Shown: positions 25,041-34,566, counted from the first letter of the stretch. The stretch is DNA of 64,000 nt from Phocaeicola salanitronis DSM 18170 (GCF_000190575.1 NC_015164.1:2806001-2870000); one strand, 5' to 3'. Notes: generated by a model from the sequence alone, not told the origin. Translations and numbers: made by a program.

Positions 25041-25404
25041 CGGCGGAAGCCATGGCACGGAAGATGCTCGAAGCGCAGCGTGCCCGTTCGTATGCCATGG
25101 GGCAATGCGATGAGACGTTATGGGGACGGGATGAAGCCATGCTCCGTGCTTGTGCCGAAAGCCAGAAAGCCTATCAGGAGATACGACAATTGACAGATTT
25201 CTATAACAATCGGATGGCTGGAGGCAAGTGGAAATATTCCATGTGCTACAATCCCCGTGACTTGTATGTTTTCTTCCCGCCTATTTTACCCGTCTGGCAG
25301 ACCAATGCCGAAGTGGATTCCATTCGTAAAGTATCTGATGTCATGCATCCATTGAAAGGTGAAACGGAGAAGGATTCATGGTATCTGGCTAAAGATGCCT
25401 GTGA
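25037..25404 (+). pseudogene. GH115-like glycoside hydrolase fragment
   Basis: Directly joined to the cut AraC domain, in another frame, is about 120 residues: AAEAMARKMLEAQRARSYAM, then AYQEIRQLTDFYNNRMAGGK and CYNPRDLYVFFPPILP. The YYN...GGKW block and LEAQRAR helix resemble the C-terminal part of GH115 alpha-glucuronidases, from memory of the family. No catalytic domain remains. The frame runs on antisensically into the GH2 remnant, where a new sequence begins near 25405. It is a residue of a larger enzyme gene between the sensor and the GH2 gene. Confidence 0.55.
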
Positions 25405-27714
25405 TTACAATCGGGCTACGAGTCGGTCAATGCAGCCGAACGCAGGGCGGACTGGTGGCTCTTCGGAGGTATCTACCGGCCTGTTTATTTGGAAGCAAAA
25501 CCACAGACACACATCGAACGCTTTGCCGTGGATGCACGTGCCGATGGTACATTACGCACCGATGTTTATATGGCTAACTTGAAAGAAGGCTCCCGGCTGG
25601 AGATGGAACTGAAAGCGGTCGCTTCGGCTTCTCTGGTGGGACAACGGGTGTTCGAGCTTACCACTGCTTCTCAACAAACGCTTACGGCGCAATGGGATAA
25701 TATTCGGAAATGGGATCCTGAACATCCCCATCTTTACCAGCTCACCCTGCGTTTGCTGGATGCGGACGGAAACCTCCTTCACGAGATGGCAGACCGTATC
25801 GGTTTCCGAACCGTGGAGTTCCGACCAGCTGATGGTATTTATCTTAATGGAGTCAAATTGTTGGTGAAAGGTACCAATCGGCATTGTTTCGACCCTGAAA
25901 CCGGACGTAGCGTAAGTCGGGAGCTCGACTTGAAGGATGCCCGCCTTATCAAACAGATGAACATGAATGCCGTACGTTCGCACTATCCGCCCGACAAGCA
26001 TTTCCTGCAGCTTTGCGACTCGTTGGGCTTGCTTTATGTGTACGAATTGGCTGGCTGGCAGAACAGTTATAGCGATAGCATTGCCGCACGCTTGCTTCCT
26101 GAAATGATAGCCCGAGATGTCAATCATCCTTGCATCTTCCTTTGGGGCAATGGAAACGAAGGCGGATGGAATACTACCGTAGATGACCGTTTTGCCGATT
26201 ATGACCCTCAGCAACGGCATGTCATCCATCCGTGGGCCAATTTTAACGGATTGGACACAAGACATTACCCTAATGGAGAAGACAATGTGTATCGCATGGA
26301 ACGCGGGCAGAATGTATTCATGATGACGGAATTTGTTCACGGACTGTATGACCGGGGGCAAGGAGCCGGCTTGGAAGGTTTGTGGGCGAAGTTCCGTACC
26401 AGTCCCCTCTTTGCCGGAGGATTCACATGGGCTTACGTGGATGAGGCTTTGCATCGTACCGATACCGGACAGATGGATACGTATGGTCCCAATGCGCCTG
26501 ATGGCATTGTCAGTGCCGACCGTCAGCCCGAAGGAAGTTTCTATACCGTCCGTGAAGTGTGGTCACCTATACAAATAGCGCCGATGCGCGTGACCGGTTC
26601 TTTTGATGGTGCTTTTCGGGTGACTAACGAATATTTGTTCAGCCGCTTGGATGAAGCCCGCATGAAGTGGCGGGTATGGAAGACTCCCTTATCTCCCGAA
26701 GTCCCCGTGTGTCTGGCTGAAGGCGATGTCCAACTGCCTGCTATCGCCCCAGGTGAGACCGGAACGGCTCGCTTTACCCTGCCCGAAGGTTTCCGGCAAG
26801 CCGATATGCTGGAACTGGAAGCATACAATGCGGCTGGCGATACGGTATGTACATGGACGTATCCTATCCGCAATGCTCGTGCTTATTTTGAAGCTTATCA
26901 GAGAACGGTCTCCACAATGCCGGCCCGTTATCAGCTGGACGAAGACAGTGTCATGCTTGAAGCCGGAGAAGTACGTGCCACTTTTAGCCGGACAGACGGT
27001 ATGCTTCTCAGCCTTACGCGAAACGGACAACTTATTCCGTTAAGCCGGGGACCGCTTCCTGTTGGTATGAAAGCTGAAGTATCTTCTTCTGCAGTACGGA
27101 TGCAAGGCGATACAGCCGTATTCACCGTGAAGTATACGGGAGGAACTGATTCTATTGTTTGGCGGATGACCCCTTCCGGATTACTGGGTATGGATGCGCT
27201 GATTCTTAACCGGCGTGGCGCGTTTTATGACAAGGATGTATATAACTTAGGCTTCACTTTCTCTTATCCGGAGCGTGCCGTAAAAGGAATGCAATGGTTG
27301 GGACACGGTCCTTACCGTGTATGGAAAAATCGCATCCGGGGGACACGCCACGGCATTTGGCAGAAAGCCTATAACAACACCGTTACAGGTGAATATTACA
27401 TTCCGATTGTCTATCCGGAGTTCAAAGGCTATCATGCCGGAATTTATTGGGCTACGCTGCAAAATCCGGATGGACCTTCTTTGCATATTTATAGTGAAAC
27501 AGACGGGCTCTTCCTGCATATATTCACTCCTGAGGAACAACGGGACCGTGAGAGCCGGGGACTTTCTGTCAAGCAATATCCTGCGGGCGACCTTTCCTTC
27601 CTGCTCGACATACCTGCTGTTAATTCGCAAGGCTTAGGCGGAAATTCTTCTACCGTCAAGGTGAACAAGGGTGATGAAGGCTTCCGCATCAAGTTATGGT
27701 TTGGCTTCCGCTAA
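25405..27714 (+). pseudogene. GH2 beta-galactosidase-like enzyme, 5'-truncated
   Basis: Reading opens at LQSGYESVNAAERRADWWLF in the middle of the sugar-binding domain, so the signal peptide and first about 170 residues are missing. From there the frame is intact for about 769 residues. The (beta/alpha)8 domain has NRHCFDPETGRSVS, FLWGNGNEGGW (acid/base Glu) and FMMTEFVHG (likely nucleophile Glu), followed by a long C-terminal beta domain. A TTG at 25489 or a later start could yield a product, but without its N-terminal domain it is unlikely to be active. GH2 enzymes of this class remove galactose or related sugars from glycans in the periplasm. Confidence 0.8.
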
Positions 27715-27741
27715 GTATAGAATATTGTTTCTTTACACTTG

Positions 27742-27778
27742 AAAAAGCGTCCCATTTTTGGAAGTGGGACGCTTTTTT
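27742..27778 (+). terminator. Terminator after the GH2 remnant
   Basis: AAAAAGCGTCCCA pairs with TGGGACGCTTTTTT around a 10-base loop. Its survival suggests this locus was recently a functional operon. Confidence 0.88.
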
Positions 27779-27864
27779 GATACCTTTATTAGAGAACGTT
27801 AAATATTGTCTTTAATTTTGTTAGCAAACTTGTAGGGGTAAGATATATTATCAAAAAATCAAAT

Positions 27865-28860
27865 ATGAGGACAATAAAAAAATGGTTTTCCTTTTCCTTG
27901 TTATTACTGATGACAGGGATAGGAACTGCGTGTGTAGAAGAAGAACGCGCTCCTTATAGCGGGGGAGAAGGAGAGGGCTTTTATGTACAGTTACCCGGTT
28001 TTGGAGAGTTTTATTTAGGGTCGGAAGTGCTATTAAAAGGTAATGCTCTTTCGGAAATCAGTAAAGTGTATGTAGAAGGCATTAGTCCGGATATGGATGA
28101 AGAAAAACTTGAGAATGGGGATTATGCTGATATGCCTGATACGAATGGGGATGGTATTCCCGATGAGTTCCAACGGGTAGAGGCACGGATTGACGGGCAT
28201 ACCGACAAGGAACTGGCTTTTATACTTCCGGCAAATGCCGCAACGGGAAGTGCTATGGTTTATTACGAGCGGAGAGGAGAATTGTGTGCCCTGAATGTTT
28301 TAAACAATATTATGGAACAATCTTTCGATTATTATGCGGATGAAACAGACCGGTATATTACCATTTACGGAGATACTCCTTTAGAAGACGATAAAGTCTA
28401 TGTGCAATATACCAAGTATGATTATGAACAAGGGCAAACGGTGCCGATTACCGGTGAATGGATTGAAATGCCTTTTATCTCTTCAGACGAGAATAGTTTG
28501 AAAGTAAGCCTGATAGGCATTGGCGAGATGCGTGTCATGTATGTACATAATGGAGAAGAGATTTTGTTCCCCAATTATTATATCAATGTGGAGCCGATGG
28601 ATATCGTCCGTTTTCCGGAAGGTGAGTATTACGCGGGGGATGAAGTGACCATCACCGGAGGTTTCTTTGAAGAAGGGGATGTGATTGCCTTGAATTCAGA
28701 GCCGGTAGAGATTGTTTCGATAGATAAAGAGCGCGATGCATTGACATTCCGTATTCCGGAGGATGCACTTTTTAGACAACAAGTATGGTTGCATCGCTAC
28801 GGTCTTGATTATTTTGTGAAGGAAATTTATGTGCAAGAAAGAAACCAATCGATTCAATAA
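27865..28860 (+). CDS. Lipoprotein with IPT/TIG-like repeats
   Basis: 331 residues. The lipobox is GTAC (Cys23) followed by VEEER, an acidic surface-export context. There are three repeats of the form 'FYLGSEVLLKGNALSEISKV', 'ITIYGDTPLEDDKVYV' and 'YYAGDEVTITGGFFEEGDVI', resembling IPT/TIG immunoglobulin-like folds found in SusE/F-like glycan binders and surface adhesins. DTNGDGIPDE near residue 97 is a possible calcium-binding loop. It heads a run of three same-strand genes with gaps of about 20-30 bases. No enzymatic domain was seen; surface binding is inferred. Confidence 0.7.
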   Translation: MRTIKKWFSFSLLLLMTGIGTACVEEERAPYSGGEGEGFYVQLPGFGEFYLGSEVLLKGNALSEISKVYVEGISPDMDEEKLENGDYADMPDTNGDGIPDEFQRVEARIDGHTDKELAFILPANAATGSAMVYYERRGELCALNVLNNIMEQSFDYYADETDRYITIYGDTPLEDDKVYVQYTKYDYEQGQTVPITGEWIEMPFISSDENSLKVSLIGIGEMRVMYVHNGEEILFPNYYINVEPMDIVRFPEGEYYAGDEVTITGGFFEEGDVIALNSEPVEIVSIDKERDALTFRIPEDALFRQQVWLHRYGLDYFVKEIYVQERNQSIQ

Positions 28861-28881
28861 CCATTTAAATAAAGGAATGTC

Positions 28882-29778
28882 ATGATGAGAAAATATGTCT
28901 ATATAATAATAGGAGTACTGATAGGTTTATCGTGTCCGGCGATGGCGCAAGGCATACATGAAGCGTCATCTTCTTCTCAGCCCACTGATTCATTGGTGCA
29001 AGTGATTGATTCGTTGAGACAAACCGTAACGGCATTATCTGGCGAAATCAAAGAGAATAAAGAAAACGAACGCTTGCAGGAAGTATGGGGCAAGCACCGG
29101 AAATACATGAACATCGGTTATGTCAGTCAAAGCTTGACCCGGAAAGAAAACGGAGGCGGAACATGGAAGAGTGAAATCGGTTTTAATTATGGGCAAGGCC
29201 GTACGTATTATTTGCATAAGAAACCGATTCTTGGCATGATAAAGTTTGGCATTGACTGGACCTTTTACGACTTGAATTTTGTGAAGTATAAAGATAAGTT
29301 CGGCGTGTTTGGCGGCAATGCCGATTATTTGGGGTATGGGGATTATTATTACGAAGACGGTTATCTGCCCCCGTTGCCTGATACAGAAGGCGATGAAGAG
29401 GTTTCCGATGATATGATGCAAATGGAAATCAGCACACAGGTAGGCCCTTCGGTCACTATCAATCCTGTCAGCCACTTGAAAGTGAGCGGCTATTTCCGTG
29501 TAGCTCCATCGTATTCTATGTTGGTGGCAAGCGAGGAATTGTACCATGGCTATGGGACGTTTTTCACCCTCGGCGGATCTGTCTCGTTCAAGATTATCTC
29601 CATCGGCATCGAGGGAAGATGGGGAAATACGAAATACAATAACATTGACCTTGGAAACTTGGAGGATGAAGAATATTGGGACGAAGATGCAAGCATGGGC
29701 GATATGTTGAAGGGAGAGAATGATAAAATCAAGTGGAAAACCGGCTCCATGCGGTTTTATATCAGTATTCGATTGTAA
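28882..29778 (+). CDS. Hypothetical outer-membrane beta-barrel-like protein
   Basis: 298 residues. The signal peptide ends at PAMAQ; a helical stretch (LVQVIDSLRQTVTALSGEIK) follows. From residue 75 on there are alternating aromatic strands such as YMNIGYVSQSL, SEIGFNYGQGRTYYLH and VSFKIISIGIEGRWGN, ending in the strand MRFYISIRL with an aromatic/hydrophobic terminus typical of outer-membrane barrels. No family was recognised. It is in the middle of the three-gene unit 27865-32088 and may help display or export its lipoprotein neighbours. Confidence 0.6.
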   Translation: MMRKYVYIIIGVLIGLSCPAMAQGIHEASSSSQPTDSLVQVIDSLRQTVTALSGEIKENKENERLQEVWGKHRKYMNIGYVSQSLTRKENGGGTWKSEIGFNYGQGRTYYLHKKPILGMIKFGIDWTFYDLNFVKYKDKFGVFGGNADYLGYGDYYYEDGYLPPLPDTEGDEEVSDDMMQMEISTQVGPSVTINPVSHLKVSGYFRVAPSYSMLVASEELYHGYGTFFTLGGSVSFKIISIGIEGRWGNTKYNNIDLGNLEDEEYWDEDASMGDMLKGENDKIKWKTGSMRFYISIRL

Positions 29779-29805
29779 AAAGACAACCAAAACAAAATTA
29801 GTATT

Positions 29806-32088
29806 ATGAAAGCAAGCAGATTTTCTTTTTATTTGTTCATGCTATTGTTAAGCGGTATGACAATATTATCTTGTTCGAAAGACGATCCGGTAGAACCGGA
29901 TGGAGGTACGGAAGATCCGGGTACAGAGGATCCGGAAGAACCGGCTGGAGATGAAGATATAGCTGTATTAAGTGAAGATGCTTTTGTGCTTACGGAAGAT
30001 ATTCTTAACTATGTGGAGAACGATGTTGTAACAGATCATAACATTAAACTTAGCAATGCTATCCCTGAGCCAGAATTGCCTAAAGTTGGTCAAGTTATTG
30101 TATGTGGTGTAGATTCAGAAAAGTTCCCTTATGGGTTTATGGGTAAGGTAGAACAAGTTGTATCAAGTGGGGGTAGTTATGAAATACATACTGTTCCTGC
30201 TTCATTAACAGAGGCTTTTGATGAGCTAAGCATTAATCAAGAACTTGAATTTGAAGTAGAATCAGATGATTCTGATTCAAGAGCATTTTCGTGGGGAATG
30301 GAAAAGTATTCGGATGCAGATGGATTCGAGGGAACCAATTATATAATTAAAGAACTCCCTTTAGTTAATGATGATGTATCTGTAAGTTTAAGTGGAAATT
30401 CAGGTTTTGCGGTAAAAGGCAATCTTGTAATAGAACACTATAAAAATACTCCTTTATATGTTTCTTTTACGGCGGGATTTAAAAGATTTTTTAATGTAGG
30501 TATTTCGGTTGAAGGTGAAGCTTCCGGAAGGATATTTAATGGGACATTGGCTTCTCTCTCATTTAGTAAGATGCCTGTTAAAATATTTGCCAAAAAGAAT
30601 ACTAAGTTAGGAGAGTTAGGAGAGTTAGGAGAGAGTAGAGCTGTGCAAGTTATTCCTGTTATACTTTTTATTTTGCAACCTCGAATAGATATAAATGTTT
30701 TTGGAGAACTTGAAGGTTCTTTTGAAGTAAGTGGAGGATTCGGTGCAGAAGCTGCTATACAAGCAGGTGGGCTTTATCGTGGAGGAGAAGGGTTTAAAGT
30801 GGGAGCTCATGTGTTGCCTAATTCAAAGTTTAATCTTGATTTTAATGGCTTATCTTTGGATGGGAAATATAAAATGGGGCTTGAGGCTGCATTTATAATA
30901 CAGCCTCTTTTCTTCAAAAAGCCGCTTATGCAATTAAGCGCAGATATTGGACCTTCCATAGAGGCTTCAATGAAGGGCATTGGATCTCCTAATTTTTATG
31001 AACAAAATCAAGAAACAACCATTGCTTTAAACTTCTTAGATTCAAGAGGGCAAGCTATTATTGATTTTAGAGAATTGTTTGGTAGTAAAGAAGACGATGA
31101 GGATTTAGTAAAAGAATGTGCACTTACGTTCCCTTTATTATCTCATGAATATAGTCTTTTCCCAAGATTTGATGATTTAAAGGCTCAACGCACTGCTACG
31201 GATAAGACACAAGCGGTTATTACATCAAATGTAGTGAATGATTTAATAGTGCCTGTTGAGGTGGATTATCAGTTATATAATAAGGATGAAGTAAAGTTGC
31301 CGATAGAAAACAACTGGACTTTTTATTATAGAGCAGAGGATATGGTTAATCCTTTTATGAAAATGATAAGTGGTTTAGCTACAGATGAAACGTATTATAT
31401 TCGACCTAAATTAAATATGCCTATTTTCGGTGAAATAGAGGCAAGCCCTTCTGTAGAGATTGAACCGGAAATAAGTGTAACTACAGAACATTATCTTTCT
31501 CAAGGCGAATCATTGACCTTGTTAGGTTCTTTTGACCCGGCATTGCAAGCCGATTGTAACATCACTGAATATGGCATTTGCTATGATACAAGCGGGAATC
31601 CTACGCTTTATGGGACACACAATGCAGCAAGTGGGAATGATGAAGGGCTATTCCAAACGACTATCATAGCGGAAGATGATGTTACCTACTATTATCGGGC
31701 CTATTTGATTGCAGATGGGCAGATTTATTATGGTGAAGTGAAAGAGGCTAAGAAAGAAAAGAATGATTCTATCATTGGTTATTGGAAATTGAAATCGACT
31801 CATTCAGAAACGATAGGAGCAGATCATCCTCATGATGACCCGGGATGGACATGGGGCGATTTATTAATAATGGCAGATGGTACATTTTTGACAGGAGACC
31901 CAACTTTATACGGTAATTGGGGATATAGTAGCGGTTCGCTTCTGTTGGAATATGAAGATGAAGGTGAAATGCTTAATTTCTATTTTAGAATAAATCAATT
32001 AGATGAACAGATTTTGGATGTAGTTATGACAGTTTATAATGATTCAGAAGTGTATAAAATGTATGTGACTTTTGAGCGTTTGTATTAA
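29806..32088 (+). CDS. Large hypothetical lipoprotein
   Basis: 760 residues. Lipobox LSC (Cys23) is followed by SKDDPVEPDGGTEDPGTEDP, an acidic proline-rich linker typical of surface lipoproteins. The body is beta-rich, with VNGFGFEGSFE-like glycine strands (FGELEGSFEVSGGFGAEAAI). A fibronectin-like region (ITEYGICYDTSGNPTLYGTH, then YYYRAYLIADGQIYYGE) follows near residue 590, and a lipocalin-like C-terminus (IIGYWKLKSTHSE) comes last. DNA at 30604-30636 has three 9-bp repeats encoding Gly-Glu-Leu. Codon use is more AT-rich than in the two preceding genes, which may indicate separate acquisition. Function unknown. Confidence 0.65.
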   Translation: MKASRFSFYLFMLLLSGMTILSCSKDDPVEPDGGTEDPGTEDPEEPAGDEDIAVLSEDAFVLTEDILNYVENDVVTDHNIKLSNAIPEPELPKVGQVIVCGVDSEKFPYGFMGKVEQVVSSGGSYEIHTVPASLTEAFDELSINQELEFEVESDDSDSRAFSWGMEKYSDADGFEGTNYIIKELPLVNDDVSVSLSGNSGFAVKGNLVIEHYKNTPLYVSFTAGFKRFFNVGISVEGEASGRIFNGTLASLSFSKMPVKIFAKKNTKLGELGELGESRAVQVIPVILFILQPRIDINVFGELEGSFEVSGGFGAEAAIQAGGLYRGGEGFKVGAHVLPNSKFNLDFNGLSLDGKYKMGLEAAFIIQPLFFKKPLMQLSADIGPSIEASMKGIGSPNFYEQNQETTIALNFLDSRGQAIIDFRELFGSKEDDEDLVKECALTFPLLSHEYSLFPRFDDLKAQRTATDKTQAVITSNVVNDLIVPVEVDYQLYNKDEVKLPIENNWTFYYRAEDMVNPFMKMISGLATDETYYIRPKLNMPIFGEIEASPSVEIEPEISVTTEHYLSQGESLTLLGSFDPALQADCNITEYGICYDTSGNPTLYGTHNAASGNDEGLFQTTIIAEDDVTYYYRAYLIADGQIYYGEVKEAKKEKNDSIIGYWKLKSTHSETIGADHPHDDPGWTWGDLLIMADGTFLTGDPTLYGNWGYSSGSLLLEYEDEGEMLNFYFRINQLDEQILDVVMTVYNDSEVYKMYVTFERLY

Positions 32089-32145
32089 ATTTATATATGT
32101 ATGTCATTGAAACTTTAAATAATATTCAGGCTTATATCTGCCCTT

Positions 32146-32177
32146 CACGTATATGCAAAGCTGCTTCCATATACGTG
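32146..32177 (+). repeat. 10-bp perfect inverted repeat
   Basis: CACGTATATG and CATATACGTG flank a 12-base loop downstream of the 29806-32088 gene. It may be a weak terminator or a binding site; no T-run follows. Confidence 0.45.
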
Positions 32178-32264
32178 CGGGACGGGGCGCAACTATATGT
32201 GCTGGAGTAAATAAACGAGTGGTGATTTTTTCTTGACATATTTTTTATTTCCTCAAAAATATGT

Positions 32265-32272
32265 TACATTTG
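32265..32272 (+). promoter_or_regulatory. -7 element for the small lipoprotein gene
   Basis: TACATTTG, an exact TAnnTTTG match, 57 bases before the ATG at 32329. It rules out the upstream in-frame start at 32233. Confidence 0.55.
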
Positions 32273-32328
32273 TAGGCTATAACGGTAATGATTCGTTTAT
32301 GTTTAATTTAAATTTAAATTTTAATGTT

Positions 32329-32790
32329 ATGAAAAAGACGAATGTATGGGGCTTGCTTTGCCTTTTGTTGGTTTCTGCATTTTCTTTCGTCTCATGTTCG
32401 GATGATGAAGGAGGAATAGAAGATGCCGGTTTGATTTATGGTATTTGGGAACCTGTGCGTGCCCAAGGTTATGAAGTCATTGATGGTGATAGAAGTGAGT
32501 GGGACTATGATGTGGATGAGGTAAATGAGGATGAATATATTGAGGCTGATTATAACCGGTTTGGTTTTTATGATGATAACACATGTACTACATGGTGGTA
32601 TACGGGAAGTGGCAGATGGGAAGTAGAATATAGCGGTATCGATTTCAGTTTGGACGGGAACCGACTTTACGTAGGCGGGGATTATTGTATTGTTTCGACG
32701 TTAAATTCTACGACATTGGTTATGGAAATACATGAAGTGGAGAGCGATTATGAATATTATGAAAAGGTGACTTTCCGGCGTGTAGAATAA
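32329..32790 (+). CDS. Small lipoprotein with lipocalin-like fold
   Basis: 153 residues. The signal peptide has lipobox VSC (Cys23) followed by SDDEGG. The mature part opens with LIYGIWEPVRAQGYEVIDGD and has FYDDNTCTTWWYTGSGRWEV, ending in EYYEKVTFRRVE, the pattern of the lipocalin-like domains common in Bacteroides lipoproteins of unknown role. It has its own promoter and a strong terminator. The C-terminal region resembles the last domain of the preceding 760-residue lipoprotein in style (YKMYVTFERLY), so the two may share an ancestor for that domain. Confidence 0.65.
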   Translation: MKKTNVWGLLCLLLVSAFSFVSCSDDEGGIEDAGLIYGIWEPVRAQGYEVIDGDRSEWDYDVDEVNEDEYIEADYNRFGFYDDNTCTTWWYTGSGRWEVEYSGIDFSLDGNRLYVGGDYCIVSTLNSTTLVMEIHEVESDYEYYEKVTFRRVE

Positions 32791-32817
32791 GAACGGTACA
32801 GGACATCAGATAATAGG

Positions 32818-32861
32818 AATGTCCGTCAGGTGCTTTGCAAGTGCCTGACGGACATTTTTTT
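32818..32861 (+). terminator. Terminator of the small lipoprotein gene
   Basis: AATGTCCGTCAGG pairs with CCTGACGGACATTTTTTT around a GTGCTTTGCAAGT-type loop. Confidence 0.9.
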
Positions 32862-32894
32862 ACTGTATTACTCTTCGTCGCTTGTCTTTCGGGT

Positions 32895-32926
32895 TTTGCA
32901 TATATGGGCAAGAATGATTATTTTTG
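32895..32926 (+). promoter_or_regulatory. Promoter of the metal-transport genes
   Basis: TTTG at 32895-32898 and TATTTTTG at 32919-32926 with 20-base spacing: a consensus Bacteroidota promoter, 23 bases before the ATG at 32950. Confidence 0.7.
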
Positions 32927-32949
32927 CGCAGGAAACAAAAGACCAATGT

Positions 32950-33804
32950 ATGAAAACCTATCTTTTTCTTCTTATCGCCTTGCTTCTTACGGCTTGCGGA
33001 GGGAGCCAACAGGCTGGGCAGAAGCCGGTTATCACCGTAAGCATCGAGCCGTTGCGCTATTTTGCCGAAGCCATTGCAGGCGACCGGTATCAAGTGGTAA
33101 GTATGGTGCCGGAGGGGAGCAGCCCTGAGACATACGACCCTACGCCCAGGCAGATGATAGACTTGAGCCGGAGCCGGGCTTTCTTGCGTGCAGGATACCT
33201 CGGATACGAACTGGCCTGGGCGGACAAGTTGCAGCAGAATGCGAAAGATGTGCCTTTCTTCGACCTTTCGGAAGGCATTGAACTGATACGGGAGGAAGGG
33301 CACGCTCATGCCGGAGGGATAGAGCCGCATATCTGGACTTCGATTACCAATGCGGGGATTATCGCGGATAATATTGCCCGTGTGATGTGCCGGCTGGACC
33401 CGGAGCATGCGGAAGAATACAAAACCAATGCCGCCGGATTGAAGGCGAAGATAACGAATCTGGATAAGGAGATAAGGGCGTATCTGCCGGATGCGCCAAA
33501 GGCTTTCCTGATTTATCATCCTGCCTTGTCGTATTTTGCCAGGGAATACGGGCTGACTCAAATCAGCATCGAAGAAGGAGGAAAAGAGCCTTCGCCCGCA
33601 CAACTGGAAACGTTGATTACCCGGTGCAGGGAGATGCATGTCGGGGTGATATTTGTTCAGAAAGAATTTGATACCCGCAATGCGGAGGTGATTGCCCGTG
33701 AGCTGCATGTCCCGACGGTGACTATCAATCCGCTCAGCTATCAATGGGAACGGGAGATGAGAGCCGTTGCACGTGTGTTGTCGAACCCGAACGAGAAGCT
33801 ATGA
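32950..33804 (+). CDS. Zinc/manganese ABC transporter substrate-binding lipoprotein (ZnuA/TroA family)
   Basis: 284 residues from MKTYLFLLIALLLTACGGSQ (lipobox Cys16). Likely metal ligands are the His in EEGHAHAGGIEPHIWTS (near residue 120), the His in FLIYHPALSYFAREYGL, and an acidic residue in FVQKEFDTRNAEVIA, the standard TroA-fold arrangement. The short HAHAGG loop is a brief version of the His-rich loop seen in zinc-specific members, so zinc is favoured over manganese. A longer in-frame start at 32830 precedes the promoter. The stop overlaps the ATPase start (ATGA). Confidence 0.88.
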   Translation: MKTYLFLLIALLLTACGGSQQAGQKPVITVSIEPLRYFAEAIAGDRYQVVSMVPEGSSPETYDPTPRQMIDLSRSRAFLRAGYLGYELAWADKLQQNAKDVPFFDLSEGIELIREEGHAHAGGIEPHIWTSITNAGIIADNIARVMCRLDPEHAEEYKTNAAGLKAKITNLDKEIRAYLPDAPKAFLIYHPALSYFAREYGLTQISIEEGGKEPSPAQLETLITRCREMHVGVIFVQKEFDTRNAEVIARELHVPTVTINPLSYQWEREMRAVARVLSNPNEKL

Positions 33805-34490
33805 ATCTGCAACCGATTATCCGATTGGAGCATATCTTTGCCGAATACGAACGCAAGACGGTGCTGGAGGACGTAAGCCTGAATGTATACGAGCGTGATT
33901 TCTTGGGAATTATCGGTCCCAATGGGGGCGGGAAGACTACGCTTGTCAAATTGATATTGGGTTTGCTCCACCCTGTGTCGGGGGCTGTCCGTTTTTATCA
34001 GGAAGGCGAGGAGGTATCCGGCATCAGCATGGGGTATCTTCCCCAGTATACCGCGATAGACAAGAAGTTTCCTATTTCCGTGTACGATGTGGTGCTTTCA
34101 GGCTTGAACAAGCAAAAGTCTTTGTTCCGTCCGTTTACTCCTGCCCAGCACGAACAGGTGCGGAGAGTGATTGTCCGCATGGGGCTGGAGGGATTGGAAA
34201 AGCGGGCTATCGGGCAATTGAGCGGAGGTCAGCTGCAGCGTGCCTTATTGGGGCGCGCCTTGGTCTCAAATCCTCAAGTGGTTATCCTGGACGAGCCGAA
34301 TACGTATATCGACAAGCGTTTCGAGGCCCGCTTGTATGCGTTGCTGGAGGAAATCAACCGGGAGCATGCCATTATTCTGGTAAGCCATGACATCGGGGCG
34401 GTGCAGAAGCGTGTGAAGCGCATTGCGTATGTCAATCACCGGTTGGATGAGCGTGCGGATACGGATATTCCGGAAGGCTGGCTGGTGTAG
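33801..34490 (+). CDS. Metal ABC transporter ATP-binding protein (ZnuC/MntB-like)
   Basis: 229 residues. Walker A GPNGGGKTT is at 39-47, the Q-loop in YLPQYTAIDK, signature LSGGQLQRALLGRAL near 142, Walker B VVILDEP near 163, and switch His in ILVSHDIG. The D-loop region reads NTYIDKRFEA instead of the usual TxGVD. The four-base overlap with the binding-protein gene shows translational coupling. Normally a permease gene follows; here a repetitive hairpin and an unrelated gene come next, so the channel subunit must be elsewhere or lost. Confidence 0.88.
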   Translation: MNLQPIIRLEHIFAEYERKTVLEDVSLNVYERDFLGIIGPNGGGKTTLVKLILGLLHPVSGAVRFYQEGEEVSGISMGYLPQYTAIDKKFPISVYDVVLSGLNKQKSLFRPFTPAQHEQVRRVIVRMGLEGLEKRAIGQLSGGQLQRALLGRALVSNPQVVILDEPNTYIDKRFEARLYALLEEINREHAIILVSHDIGAVQKRVKRIAYVNHRLDERADTDIPEGWLV

Positions 34491-34500
34491 CATGTTTATA

Positions 34501-34566
34501 TTTACCACAGAGGACACAGAGTTTTTAAAATTTTCCTCTGTGTGCCTCTGTGCTCTCTGTGGTAAA
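34501..34566. repeat. Intact CCACAGAG inverted repeat
   Basis: TTTACCACAGAGGACACAGA at 34501 pairs with TCTGTGCTCTCTGTGGTAAA ending at 34566, around an A/T loop. It belongs to the same family as 9129 and the MITE-split copy at 16630, and probably acts as a terminator after the ABC genes. Confidence 0.7.

Noticed and set aside
32233..32328. Upstream start for the small lipoprotein at 32329
   Set aside because: It precedes the likely promoter at 32265 and would bury the signal peptide.
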